DNA from: Rhizobium sp. CSW-27
GTDB taxonomy: Bacteria > Pseudomonadota > Alphaproteobacteria > Rhizobiales > Rhizobiaceae
Assembly (NCBI RefSeq): GCF_018760785.1
Contig: NZ_JAHHZO010000007.1
Span: forward strand, 1 to 64,000
Length of the DNA stretch: 64,000 nucleotides
Direction: 5' to 3'
Shown: piece by piece, positions 26,194 to 34,799 of the stretch
Layout: every line of letters begins with the position of its first letter
How positions within the stretch are numbered: the stretch's first letter is position 1
The notes under the pieces: generated by a model
The model's input: only the letters and a program-made list of their open reading frames with translations
Database searches by the model: none
What the model was told of the DNA's origin: nothing
Position numbers and translations under genes: made by a program

Positions 26194-28017
26194 ATGATGT
26201 ATTGTGTCCGTTTAGCATTAAGCCATGGACTGCGAGCCGGTTATGTCATGGCAGCCCTATTCGTCGTGGCGGCCGTGGCACATACACCTGCAGCCGCTTC
26301 GGAGCCGCAACTTGGTATTCCGCAGGTCATCGAGAATGGGTGGATGGTTCGGTTGAATCACCCTGACAATGCAAAGACATTCGACTTTGACATGACAGGA
26401 TCGGGCTTCAAGGTGGTGACTGCGGCGAATTCCGCAACTTTGCCGGCCCATATCTCTGTTCATCGCAAGCTCGACACATCCGTTTCAGCTCTCCGCTTTA
26501 TCTTAGACGCTGAGGGCGATCTCTCCGAAAACACAATCATTCTTTATGATGCGGCAGCCAATGAGCTGTGGCGCCATCAGGGAGCACTCACAAAAACCGC
26601 GATTGAACTGACGGGGCTGCACCTAAACGGCGAAATTGTCTTCAGGATTCTTCGCGGCAAGGGCGCACCTGGCGCAGCTTATACCATTTCCGGCATTGAA
26701 ACCGCGGCTGACGTGACCCCGCCAGTGATTGCACCGGATGGCTTCACACTTGTCGATACTCTCGATGCGTTGCGGGGCTATGCACGTCTCGATAACGTCA
26801 GGGTGCGTCTGAAGCCCGGAACTTACCGGCTTGACAAAGCACTTTACCAGCATTTCGTCGAGTTCAGCGGGAATGACAGCCAGTTTGACATGACCGGTGT
26901 CCGGATCCAGGCCAATACTGAGCTATTCTCGCCGTTTGGCGTCATTCCAGGCGTCGGCGGCTTTTACAGCGTCATTGACTTGACCGGTGATCGGGTTGGG
27001 ATTGAGGGTGGATATTTCGAAACCTACGGGGACAAGCCAGGTCTCCAGCCACGCAACAAGATCCTCAACATCACTGGAGACGACGTCACGCTAAACGGCA
27101 CGACGATTCAGACATCAGGCTCCGTTCCATGGGGTTATGGCAGTCTTTTCGGTATCAGCGGCGACCCTGTTCGAAAGATGAATGGGATCCGCGTTGGAGC
27201 GCCGGCCGATCGCGTCATCCTGCGCAACTGCACCGTCCACATGCGTGCAATGGGGCACGGGATCTTCATTCAGGGAGCAGCAGACACCTTGATTGATGGG
27301 TGCAAGATTGATGGTCTTCTGCGTTCGACCAACGACATTCTGGCAGAAACCACTGGCTTTGCGGCCGAGCGCGACTTCAAGATTAAAGGCAGTGGAGAGG
27401 GGGTTCTGCCCGATGCCAACGGGCGCATCCCGCGCGGCGATATGGTTTCGCTCAGTGAAGACGGCATTCGTCTTTATGACAAGAGCGGTACGACACGAAC
27501 CGGCAAGACAACCATTCGCAACGCCACCGTGGTGGGAATGCGCAGAGGAATTTGCACTGGCTTCGGAGTGGGTGGAAACCTGATCGTCAACTCCACCGTC
27601 CGCGATACCATTCAGGCTGGTTTCCATGTTGGCAGCGGTGACATTGTGATTGGTGGCAAGGCGGATGCCAAATACAGCGAAGCGCTGAGTATTGCGCAAA
27701 ACAGCTATCAAGGCGCACGGGTCGAGCTTGAGATCCTGGATAGCCGCGGTGGAAACGGCAACGATCTCTTGGCTCAGATCAACGGTAGCCAACATCGGGT
27801 GACGCTCCATAGTAGCCAAGCCAAATTTGTGCCAGCAGCAATGGTCGTAGAGTTTGCAACGAACAGGGGCTTTCTCGGGAAGCTTGACAACTATGGAGCC
27901 GACCGTCCGGACGGTCTCGCATCCGACATCGAACTGCTGAACCTCACGCCTGCCAAGGTCAATCTTTCACAGCGGGCAGAACGCATCACGGTCGTTGCAC
28001 CGATGAATAGCCAGTGA
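26194..28017 (+). CDS. Secreted right-handed beta-helix protein, putative polysaccharide lyase
   Basis: A 607-aa protein with a Sec signal peptide cleaved near AAASEP (about residue 39). An N-terminal beta-sandwich-like domain (about 45-175) precedes a long parallel beta-helix (about 190-590) marked by coils such as GDDVTLNGTTIQTSG, DRVILRNCTVHMRAMGHGIFIQGAADTLIDGCKIDG and TTIRNATVVGMRRGICTGFG. Folds of this type are used by pectate-lyase-like enzymes and polygalacturonases. I cannot match it to a numbered PL or GH family. It is the only secreted enzyme of the island, and GH88 calls for a lyase, so a lyase role is plausible. GGAGGAGG precedes the ATG. Confidence 0.75.
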   Translation: MMYCVRLALSHGLRAGYVMAALFVVAAVAHTPAAASEPQLGIPQVIENGWMVRLNHPDNAKTFDFDMTGSGFKVVTAANSATLPAHISVHRKLDTSVSALRFILDAEGDLSENTIILYDAAANELWRHQGALTKTAIELTGLHLNGEIVFRILRGKGAPGAAYTISGIETAADVTPPVIAPDGFTLVDTLDALRGYARLDNVRVRLKPGTYRLDKALYQHFVEFSGNDSQFDMTGVRIQANTELFSPFGVIPGVGGFYSVIDLTGDRVGIEGGYFETYGDKPGLQPRNKILNITGDDVTLNGTTIQTSGSVPWGYGSLFGISGDPVRKMNGIRVGAPADRVILRNCTVHMRAMGHGIFIQGAADTLIDGCKIDGLLRSTNDILAETTGFAAERDFKIKGSGEGVLPDANGRIPRGDMVSLSEDGIRLYDKSGTTRTGKTTIRNATVVGMRRGICTGFGVGGNLIVNSTVRDTIQAGFHVGSGDIVIGGKADAKYSEALSIAQNSYQGARVELEILDSRGGNGNDLLAQINGSQHRVTLHSSQAKFVPAAMVVEFATNRGFLGKLDNYGADRPDGLASDIELLNLTPAKVNLSQRAERITVVAPMNSQ

Positions 28018-28176
28018 AAAAAGGAGAGGATTACAGAGCACTCCACTCTCTGTATTTCCGCTCAGAATTAGGAAGCGATATTGCTTCGTATCTTCCGAAG
28101 TTTTGGGGTACGATGTGTGGTCGCCTGTAGCTGGTTCGCTTCTCAGTCCATGAATCTTGCTGCTCTGCCGCTGCGC
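28018..28176. other. Junction between the carbohydrate island and the IS66 relic
   Basis: No gene is supported. The sequence AGGAAGCGATATTGCTTCGTATCTTCC (28070-28096) contains GAAGCGATATTGCTTC, an inverted repeat with 6-bp arms. No IS66 terminal repeat could be identified here, so the exact end of the IS is unknown. Confidence 0.4.
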
Positions 28177-29966
28177 CTAGTTGCATTGTTGTAGTATTCC
28201 GATGCCTGCTGGACGGTATGCGCCGTCCACGCCCCATCGATTTACAATTTCGGATAGAAGGTAAGGCAAGCTGGGGGCCTGATGCGAGCTCACCGGATAG
28301 TATCTGACGAGCTCATTGTGAGAGGCCTTGATGCGGGCGGCGTAGGCCCATGGCATCAGGGCATCAATGTCCTTGGCGAGGTGGCCGTTTGCGAGATGGG
28401 TGAAGAGGTCGCACAGGTAGGCATAGGGCTCGACGCCGTTCATTTTGCACGTGCCGATCAGGCTGGCAAACCGGGCCCAATTACGGCCCCCTTCGTCGTG
28501 CCCGGCAAAGAGCGCATTGCGGCGGTTCATGGCAGGGCGGCGGATGGCGTTTTCCACCAGGTTGGAGTCGATATCGACATGGCCATCATCCAGGAACAGC
28601 CGGAAGCCCTCCTGTCGCGTCAGCATATATGCGAGTGCCTTTCCGAGGTCCGACTTGCGTGACACACGCAAAGCCTGGGCCGCGAGCCAGGTAAAAACGC
28701 GTCCACCAGTGGAAGGGACAAGTCCTGTCGAACAGCCCGGCGATGTTCGGGATCGGAACCGCGGATACTGTCTTCGATCTTGTAGAGCGCGGCGATTCGC
28801 ACCAGCGCCTCGTCGACAATGGGTGATCCGCTCTTCGGCGCGGCCTTGATCAGCTTTCTGCGTCCGTGCGCCCAACAGAATGCCAGCTTCAAGGGATCTC
28901 CACCCACCCGGTCCGGCGTGGCGAGGTGAGAGTAACCGCCATAGGCGTCCACCTGGATTGTGCCGTTGAACCCATCGAGGATCTCTGCGGCATATTCGCC
29001 TTTCCGTCCGGGCCGGTAATGGAACACCGCGCCCGACGGAGCAGAGCCATTCCAGCCGCGATCATAGCGCAGCACAGCCCAGAGATAGCCGGTCTTCGTC
29101 TTGCCTCGTCCCGGATCCAAGACCGGAGCTGTTGTCTCATCGACATAGAGCCTGGTGCTGTCCCACAGCAACCGCTTGGCCATGTGCTCGACCACCGGTG
29201 CGATTTCGTTGCCCGTGCGCCCCATCCAATCGGAAAGTACCGTGCGGTCGATCGGCACCCCGTGTCGCGCCATGACCTCGGCCTGCCGGTTGAGCGGCAT
29301 ATGTTCGGAATGCTTGGAGACGGCAATCTCCGCCAGAAGGGCTTCCGTCGGCCAGCTTGCCTCCAAAAGATGCGCCGGCGCCCTGGCCTGGACGACGCCC
29401 GTGCGCCCCTTGGGGCAGGCGTATTTCGGGCGGATCGTGACGATCACTTCATAGCGTGCCGGCACCCGGTCGAGCCGTTCCGTCCGGTCTTCGCCGATCC
29501 GCACCATGTTGCCGCAACCGCAGGGACAAGCGATGCTCTCGGGCTCGATCACACGCTCGACCCGCGGCAGGTGTTCAGGCAATGCACGGGCCTTGCGCTC
29601 CTTGCGAGGAGCGACTTTTTCCGGATCGGATGCACCCGCGTCGATCTTTTCCTCGACGGCGGCGATCCGCGCCTGTGTCTCGGCAATCGCCGTTTCAAGG
29701 TCTTCCAGCGCCAGTTCCATCTGCGCCGGATCGAGCTTTTCCGATTTCGGCCCGAACTTCGTGCGTCGATAGTCGTGAACCTGCCCCTCAAGCTTCTCGA
29801 CCAGGCCCTTCAACTCAGCGATGAAGGCGTCCTTTTCAGCTACCACAGCCTGCTCATGCTGACGGGCGGCACGCTCGACGGAAAGCTCGAACTGCATCGC
29901 GGCAAACGCCTTCACCACCTCTGGCGGAAGGTCCGGAAACTGGCTGAGATCAAGCGGCGATGACAT
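28177..29966 (-). pseudogene. tnpC: IS66-family transposase TnpC, frameshifted
   Basis: The N-terminal frame (29966 to about 28700) carries the coiled coil, the IS66 zinc-finger block (ACPCGCGN) and the first part of the DDE domain (RLYVDETTAPVLDPG, VDAYGGYSHL, AFCWAHGRRKL). The rest (TWLAAQALRVSRKSDLG..., NLVENAIRRPAMNRRNALFAG) continues in another frame from about 28697. The break is at an A5 run (28693-28697); adding one base would restore the frame through FFTWLA. The normal C-terminal stop is also missing, and the frame reads on to 28177. Confidence 0.9.
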
Positions 29967-30028
29967 GCCCCCTTATAGCAAGGCAGCACAAAAAATCCAA
30001 ATAAAACAATGCAAAGACGGTCGGACAT

Positions 30029-30382
30029 TCACCCTGCCGCCGACGGCGCGGTAACCCGTCGTGCCATCACCCGTCGCCAGTCAAGACCTTCGAACAAAGC
30101 CTCATATTGACCCCTGGAAAGACGCATCGTCCCATCCTGAACCTTGGGCCAGGCAAAGCTTCCCTGTTCGAGGATTTTGTAGATGCGTACCAGCCCTGTG
30201 CCATCCCACACCAGGATCTTCAGACGATCACCACGCTTCGAACGGAAGATCACCGTCACCCCGGAATACGGGTCGAGCTTCAACTCGGTCTGCACCATCA
30301 GAGCCAGCGCCTGATGTCCACAGCGGAAGTCTACCGGCCGCGTTGCAATCAGGATCGGCAGGCGTTGGCCAGCGACGATCAT
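30029..30382 (-). CDS. tnpB: IS66-family accessory protein TnpB
   Basis: A 117-aa protein with the conserved block VDFRCGHQALALMVQTELKLDPYSG and VIFRSKRGDRLKILVWDGTGLV, typical of IS66 OrfB, at full normal length. Its start overlaps the tnpA stop by ATGA. It is the only intact gene of this IS66 copy. Confidence 0.92.
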   Translation of the reverse strand: MIVAGQRLPILIATRPVDFRCGHQALALMVQTELKLDPYSGVTVIFRSKRGDRLKILVWDGTGLVRIYKILEQGSFAWPKVQDGTMRLSRGQYEALFEGLDWRRVMARRVTAPSAAG

Positions 30383-30687
30383 GAGGCTCCTCGCACAGCG
30401 CGAACCAGAGCAGCGACCCGGTCAACCGGCACATCGCAAGGAATACGCATCACAACGTCTGAGCCAATCTCCAACGTCAACACCGATGATCCCGCCTGCG
30501 GTACTTCGCACGCCAGCTTTGGCAACGGCAAAGGATCGGCAGGCTCAAGGCTCTCCGCAGCGATTGCCAGAGGCACAATGCCGGCTCGCCACCATCATGC
30601 GACAACAAAGTCGTGGCCGCCGCAAGCGGCAGGGCCAGAATACCGTCGCGCACCTGACGTCGCCAATCGGAAAGCTGGTTTGCTACA
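30379..30687 (-). pseudogene. tnpA: IS66-family accessory protein TnpA, truncated and frameshifted
   Basis: NQLSDWRRQVRDGILALP (from about 30680) continues in another frame as VPLAIAAESLEPADPLPLPK and SSVLTLEIGSDVVMRIPCDVPVDRVAALVRAVR. One missing T at about 30577 explains the shift (AFVPLAI if restored). The N-terminal HTH part is missing because the IS6 element begins at 30688. Confidence 0.8.
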
Positions 30688-31497
30688 GTTATTGCCAAGT
30701 TGTTTGAGGCAGGTCGCGCGCGACCACGGTGCGAGTATTTTAGGCGACCATTTCAGCGGTATACTCGGCCCACAGGCCGAATGCATCAATCCGCGCCTGG
30801 CGGTATGACATGACTGAGAGATTGTAGCGACGTGGGCGGAAGATCGTGTTGATCTGGTCGTGTGCTGACAGAAAGCGTTGCGCCTGGCGAGGTGATTTGA
30901 AACGCCCCATGATCTTCTCGCGTTTCCGTGTCTGGCGATGCGAATTTTCAATTCTGTTGTTCAGGCCCTTGTGCGCACGATGATCGGCATTTGGCGCGAT
31001 GGCCTGTATCGGCTTGAAGCAGCTGCCGAGCTTATCCGTCACGACGACGCGTGGCGCGCCAAATTGCCTGACCAGCCTGGAGAAGAAGCGTCTGGCGGCC
31101 TTGGTTTTGCGACGTGGCTGAACCAGGATGTCGAGCACATCACCGTCAGCGTCGATTGCCCGCCAGAGCCAGAATTTCTTGCCGCCGATCACAATGACAG
31201 CCTCATCCATGTGCCACTTGTCATTCGGCTTTGGCCGGTCCCGGCGAATGCAGGTGGCAAAATGGCGGCCAAAGCGATTGATCCAAAGACGAACGGTCTC
31301 CCGGCTGACGATCACGCCGCGCTCCGCGAGCAGATCCTCCACATCGGCCGTGCTCAGGGCAAAGCGATGGTAGGCCCAAACCGCATAGGCAACGATCTCA
31401 CGTGGAAAACGAAAACCCTTCAGACGGGGAAAAGCGCTCGGCAATTTCATCGGGTCCCGATACCTCAAACGCATGCCTCAAACAACTTGGCAATACC
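30688..31497 (-). mobile_element. Complete IS6-family insertion sequence
   Basis: An 810-bp element with 24-bp terminal inverted repeats. The left end GTTATTGCCAAGTTGTTTGA... and the right end, on the other strand, GGTATTGCCAAGTTGTTTGA... differ only at position 2. It encodes one transposase. The flanks (TTGCTACA on the left, GGCGATGA on the right) are not an 8-bp duplication, and they belong to different elements (IS66 and IS3). Insertion was therefore followed by deletion or recombination, as is usual for IS6 elements. Confidence 0.88.
30740..31474 (-). CDS. IS6-family DDE transposase
   Basis: A 244-aa protein with an N-terminal FRFPREIVAYAVWAYHRFALS block and a DDE core: D in KWHMDEAVIVIGGK, D in VVVTDKLGS, E in LNNRIENSHRQTRKRE. 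The length is normal, so it is probably active. The first ATG lies inside the terminal repeat; an alternative start is at 31450. Confidence 0.92.
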   Translation of the reverse strand: MRLRYRDPMKLPSAFPRLKGFRFPREIVAYAVWAYHRFALSTADVEDLLAERGVIVSRETVRLWINRFGRHFATCIRRDRPKPNDKWHMDEAVIVIGGKKFWLWRAIDADGDVLDILVQPRRKTKAARRFFSRLVRQFGAPRVVVTDKLGSCFKPIQAIAPNADHRAHKGLNNRIENSHRQTRKREKIMGRFKSPRQAQRFLSAHDQINTIFRPRRYNLSVMSYRQARIDAFGLWAEYTAEMVA

Positions 31498-32007
31498 GGC
31501 GATGATGTATCGCGAGAAGTCATCGAGAATGGTCGACAGGTAGAACCATCCCCAGCCGATGACCTTCAGGTAGGTGAAGTCGGTTTGCCACATCTCGTTC
31601 GGTCGCGTGGTCTTGCCCTTGAACTCGTCGTTGGCCTTGATGACAATTTAGGCTGGCGACGTGATCAGGTCCTGAGCCTTCAGCAGGCGATAGACCGAAG
31701 CCTCTGACACAAAATAGCTTTCCGTGTCGGTGAACTTCACCGCCAGCTCGCGCGGCGACAGATCGGTGTGGTCGAGAGCCATCTCGATGATCCTGCCCCT
31801 GATATCGTCGGGGATGCGGTTCCACACCCGTGGCGGCGCGGACGTCCGGTCTTTCAGTCCCTCGACACCGTGGGTCTGGAACCGATCATACCATCTGTAA
31901 AATGTTGGCCTGGGAATGCCGAGCTTGTCGAGGGTTTGCCGGACAGACAGATGTGACTGCTCGACCAACCGGATGATTTCAAGCTTTTCGGTGGCGGGAT
32001 ATCTCAT
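31498..32007 (-). pseudogene. IS3-family OrfB, interrupted
   Basis: The N-terminal HTH (EKLEIIRLVEQSHLSVRQTLDKLGI) and the start of the integrase core (MWQTDFTYLK, STILDDFSRYIIA) are present. An in-frame TAA at 31648-31650, where TAC (Tyr) is expected, stops translation. The remainder, including the third catalytic residue, was removed at the IS6 boundary (31497). Confidence 0.85.
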
Positions 32008-32229
32008 TCTTCGTCGCCCCCATGCCCGATCATGCTTTTTTTGAGCAGGCGGTTTTCCAGGGTGAGGTCGGCCAGCGCCTCCTTCAGCTCGCGGCTCTCC
32101 TTACGCAGCGCCTTGACCTCGTCACTGGTCGCCGAGCGGGCGGTGTCACCGGCAAGCCGCTTCTTGCCCGCTTCGAGGAATTCCTTGGACCAGCTATAAT
32201 ACAGGCTCTCGGCGATCCCCTCGCGGCGC
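32004..32229 (-). pseudogene. IS3-family OrfA, 5' truncated
   Basis: RREGIAESLYYSWSKEFLEAGKKRLAGDTAR and the coiled-coil end LTLENRLLKKSMIGHGGDEE belong to an IS3-family OrfA. About 50 N-terminal residues and the IS end are missing. The frame fuses at about 32230 to the C-terminal part of the neighbouring broken gene. The stop overlaps the OrfB start by ATGA, as in intact copies. Confidence 0.8.
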
Positions 32230-33280
32230 TGATGTCGGACAATTTGCTCGACGGTGCGGATTTCTGTCAGAGGTGTTCGAAGCAGATTGCCCAGAACCTG
32301 TTCGAGGAGGACCTGGCCTCTCTGTGCCCGCTCCGCCGAATTGGTCGCGAGGTACAGCACCCTCCCCTTCAACTCGACGGTTCCGAGTACCCTCGCCCCG
32401 GCGTCCATCGTGCTGTCGAGAGACAACGCTGCCCCCTGCCCCCGCGCCGCTTCGGCGGAGGTTCAAGCCAATTCCAGAATTTCGCGCTCTCCTGCGACAG
32501 ACCGTCGACCTGCCCCAGGCGCGCGGCGATCTCATTCTGGGTCACGCCGGAAGCCAGCGGAAAATGCATGTGGTGAAACAGGAGCTCGTCCCCGTCGCTG
32601 TTGTGCATCACGGGCATCTGTGTTGCGCGCTCGAGCGCATCGAACAGCCATGACAGCGTGAACATGCAGGCGGCACTCTGCAGATCCTCGTCCTTGATGG
32701 CGGGCAGCTTTCTGGCGCGCTTGTTTCCGAAGATCTGCCGCAGTCCGTCAAGCAGCGCATCGGTGGCTTCCGGCGTGAACGGCAGCAAGCCGCCGGCCAG
32801 CACGTGCTTGCCCATCACCGGGACGATGCGGGCCGCGATCCGGTCCCATTGCTTGAGCGACCTGGTGGCGGTTCCTTCACTGACGGCGATCGGCAGGCCG
32901 CCGCGCAGCAGGTCACGCGCAACCAGGGAGGTGCCGGGCACGATCTCGCTGACCTCGTAAAGGCTCATGACCGAACCACGCAGCGCGGCCATGTAGGCCT
33001 TCGCCTGGGCGCTTTCCTTCCAGCCACGGCGCCTTAGATATTCGTCGACAATATTGCCGCCCTCGACCTCGAAATCCCGGGTCAGGAAATCCTCGAAGGC
33101 GCAGCCCCAGAGCGTCATGGCCAGACCGTCACCGAGCAGGTCGGCAAGATCCTCGAAGTCCATGTCGGCGGCTTCCAGGGCGGGGCCGAAATGGTCACGA
33201 AACACCTCTTCGAAGCACGCGCGCCATTCCGGCCGCGCAAGAAACTTCATCAGGCCGTAAAGGTCGTGAGCGGTCGGCAT
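32230..33280 (-). pseudogene. Conserved hypothetical gene downstream of repAB, frameshifted and 3' truncated
   Basis: It starts MPTAHDLYGLMKFLARPEW with GGGGAGG before the ATG at 33280. About 280 residues are readable, rich in helices, with PVMHNSDGDELLFHHMHFPL. The frame breaks in a pair of five-C runs (32432-32443) and continues in another frame as DAGARVLGTVELKGRVLYLATNSAERAQ...TEIRTVEQ until the IS3 fragment cuts it at about 32230. It is not RepC: neither RepC domain is recognisable. Function unknown. Confidence 0.75.
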
Positions 33281-33438
33281 GCAGGCCTCCCCTTTTTTCC
33301 GGATTTTCCGCGACGCGGCGTTGACCCTTTTCTTCACGGTCGCTGCAGCCTGCTGTCAAGTCCACACGTCCGTCGCCAGCAAGCGGGCGATATGGACGAA
33401 GCCCCGGCAACCCTGCATCGGAATCGGCTTCAGGAAAG

Positions 33439-33454
33439 GGTAACAGCTGTTACC
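33439..33454. promoter_or_regulatory. parS-like palindrome 1
   Basis: GGTAACAGCTGTTACC is a perfect 16-bp palindrome downstream of repB. Centromere-like sites of repABC plasmids are 16-bp palindromes of this style, bound by RepB. The same 14-bp core recurs at 33601. Confidence 0.7.
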
Positions 33455-33600
33455 TTTCGCGATCCGGTCCATCCGCATCGCCTTCGGCAACCGCAGAACC
33501 AGCGCCGTGCGCGGATCCGCACCACGTCATCCGACAGGCCACCGCTTGCGCATCGAAAGCCGGAACCGGCTGCTGCAACAGACATCAACCCACGCAAAAA

Positions 33601-33614
33601 GTAACAGCTGTTAC
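33601..33614. promoter_or_regulatory. parS-like palindrome 2
   Basis: GTAACAGCTGTTAC is identical to the core of the site at 33440-33453, 161 bp away. Two identical palindromes in the gene-free stretch behind repB support a partition site (incompatibility region) rather than chance. Confidence 0.7.
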
Positions 33615-33705
33615 CCTGCTCCGCCGGCAGCGAGGCGGAGAGGGCAGTCACCGAGCCAGTCTGAGAACGACGAAACCGGGCAGGGGCGACAGCGAGGCGC
33701 CAGCA

Positions 33706-33738
33706 AAAAGGGCCTGCCGGTTGCTGCCGACAGGCCCT
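33706..33738 (-). terminator. Rho-independent terminator of the repAB operon
   Basis: Read on the minus strand: GGGCCTG, inner CGG/CCG pairs and CAGGCCC, followed by five T. It lies 30-60 nt after the repB stop (33768), so transcription ends here and does not continue into a third gene. Confidence 0.85.
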
Positions 33739-33767
33739 CGCATCTCTTCGGGAAGCCCCGCTCCCGA

Positions 33768-34799
33768 TCAGCTGTTGCGCTGACGCTGGAACTCCTCGAC
33801 AAGTTCCGGCAGTCGCTGCAGCAGCCAGTCCGAAAGGCCGGGCAGGCGCTTGTCGGGAATGGACAGGCGGGTTGCGCCATCGGTCCGCTTCACGCCGATC
33901 ACCACACCCTCCGCCAGCGTCAGGTCCTTCACGTCAGCCGGAAGGCGAACGGATTGATCGAGTGCGTTCAGCACAAGCGAAAACCGCCGGTCACTGCCGC
34001 TCACGGACCATTCCGGCGATTCCGTTACATCCGCCACGGCGCGTGCCTGACGGTCGGTAAGCGTGCGTTCCTTGATGAAGGCGCCCAGCTTCTCCCATTT
34101 CGGACGACCGATGGAAGGGGCGGGACCGATCAGCCGGATCAGGTCCTCCGGAATGAGCGAGGCCGTGTTGGTGAGTATGGAGATATAGGCGAGGCGCTGG
34201 CCATCCTTGCGGCCAAGCGCTTCCGAGATGGTTTCCCGCGAATACTTCCGTTCCTTGAGCTTCAGGGCAAACAGCGCCTGCTCGATGAAGGACAGGTTGA
34301 GGCGCGCCGAATTTTCAATACCCTGCGAAACCGCAAGCTCCTCGTCGCTCATGTCGCGAACGATCGCCTTCACCGGTCTCTTGAGGATCTGGCAGGCCCG
34401 CAGGCGCCGGTGTCCGTAAGCCACCTGATAATGGCCCGGCTTGCCCGCAAGCGGGCGCACGAGAATGGGAAGTTTCTGTCCCGCCTCGCGGATGCCCTCC
34501 ACGAAGGCCTGGAAGCTCTCGTCGCCCTCGATATCCAGACGATCGCTGATGAAGGACGGGACAATGCGCTCGGGATCGAGTTCGACGACCGACTCGGCCG
34601 AGAGCAGCTGGTCATGAAGCCGTCTGTTCTCGTCCTCGATCGAGACAAAGGCGCGGTCCATCGATTTGACGGCGGAGGAGCCGACCCGCCGCCGTTCCAG
34701 CTCCTGGGGGGAGGGGGGAGTCTGCTTTTCGAGCGCCTGCGCGTCGACATTGGCAAACAGGCTTCTCATTCGCTGATTTCGTTCTTTCGGATTGACCAT
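33768..34799 (-). CDS. repB: RepB, ParB-family plasmid partition protein
   Basis: A 343-aa protein of normal length. The ParB/sulfiredoxin-like N-terminal domain carries QKLPILVRPLAGKPGHYQVAYGHRRLRACQ (about 110-140), and the central HTH region contains NLSFIEQALFALKLKERKYSRETISEALGRK. The start overlaps the repA stop by one base (TAATG), so translation is coupled. RepB binds parS; the twin GTAACAGCTGTTAC sites downstream are the probable targets. Confidence 0.95.
   Translation of the reverse strand: MVNPKERNQRMRSLFANVDAQALEKQTPPSPQELERRRVGSSAVKSMDRAFVSIEDENRRLHDQLLSAESVVELDPERIVPSFISDRLDIEGDESFQAFVEGIREAGQKLPILVRPLAGKPGHYQVAYGHRRLRACQILKRPVKAIVRDMSDEELAVSQGIENSARLNLSFIEQALFALKLKERKYSRETISEALGRKDGQRLAYISILTNTASLIPEDLIRLIGPAPSIGRPKWEKLGAFIKERTLTDRQARAVADVTESPEWSVSGSDRRFSLVLNALDQSVRLPADVKDLTLAEGVVIGVKRTDGATRLSIPDKRLPGLSDWLLQRLPELVEEFQRQRNS

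Noticed and set aside
28866-29963. 365-codon open frame opposite tnpC
   Set aside because: Shadow of the IS66 transposase gene.
32369-33280. Possibility that the gene after repB is repC
   Set aside because: No RepC-type domains or motifs can be seen, and a terminator separates it from repB.
33454-33600. repABC-type counter-transcribed RNA between the two palindromes
   Set aside because: Only a weak GCCGGAACCGGC hairpin is present and no terminator on the expected strand; without repC the RNA would have no target.
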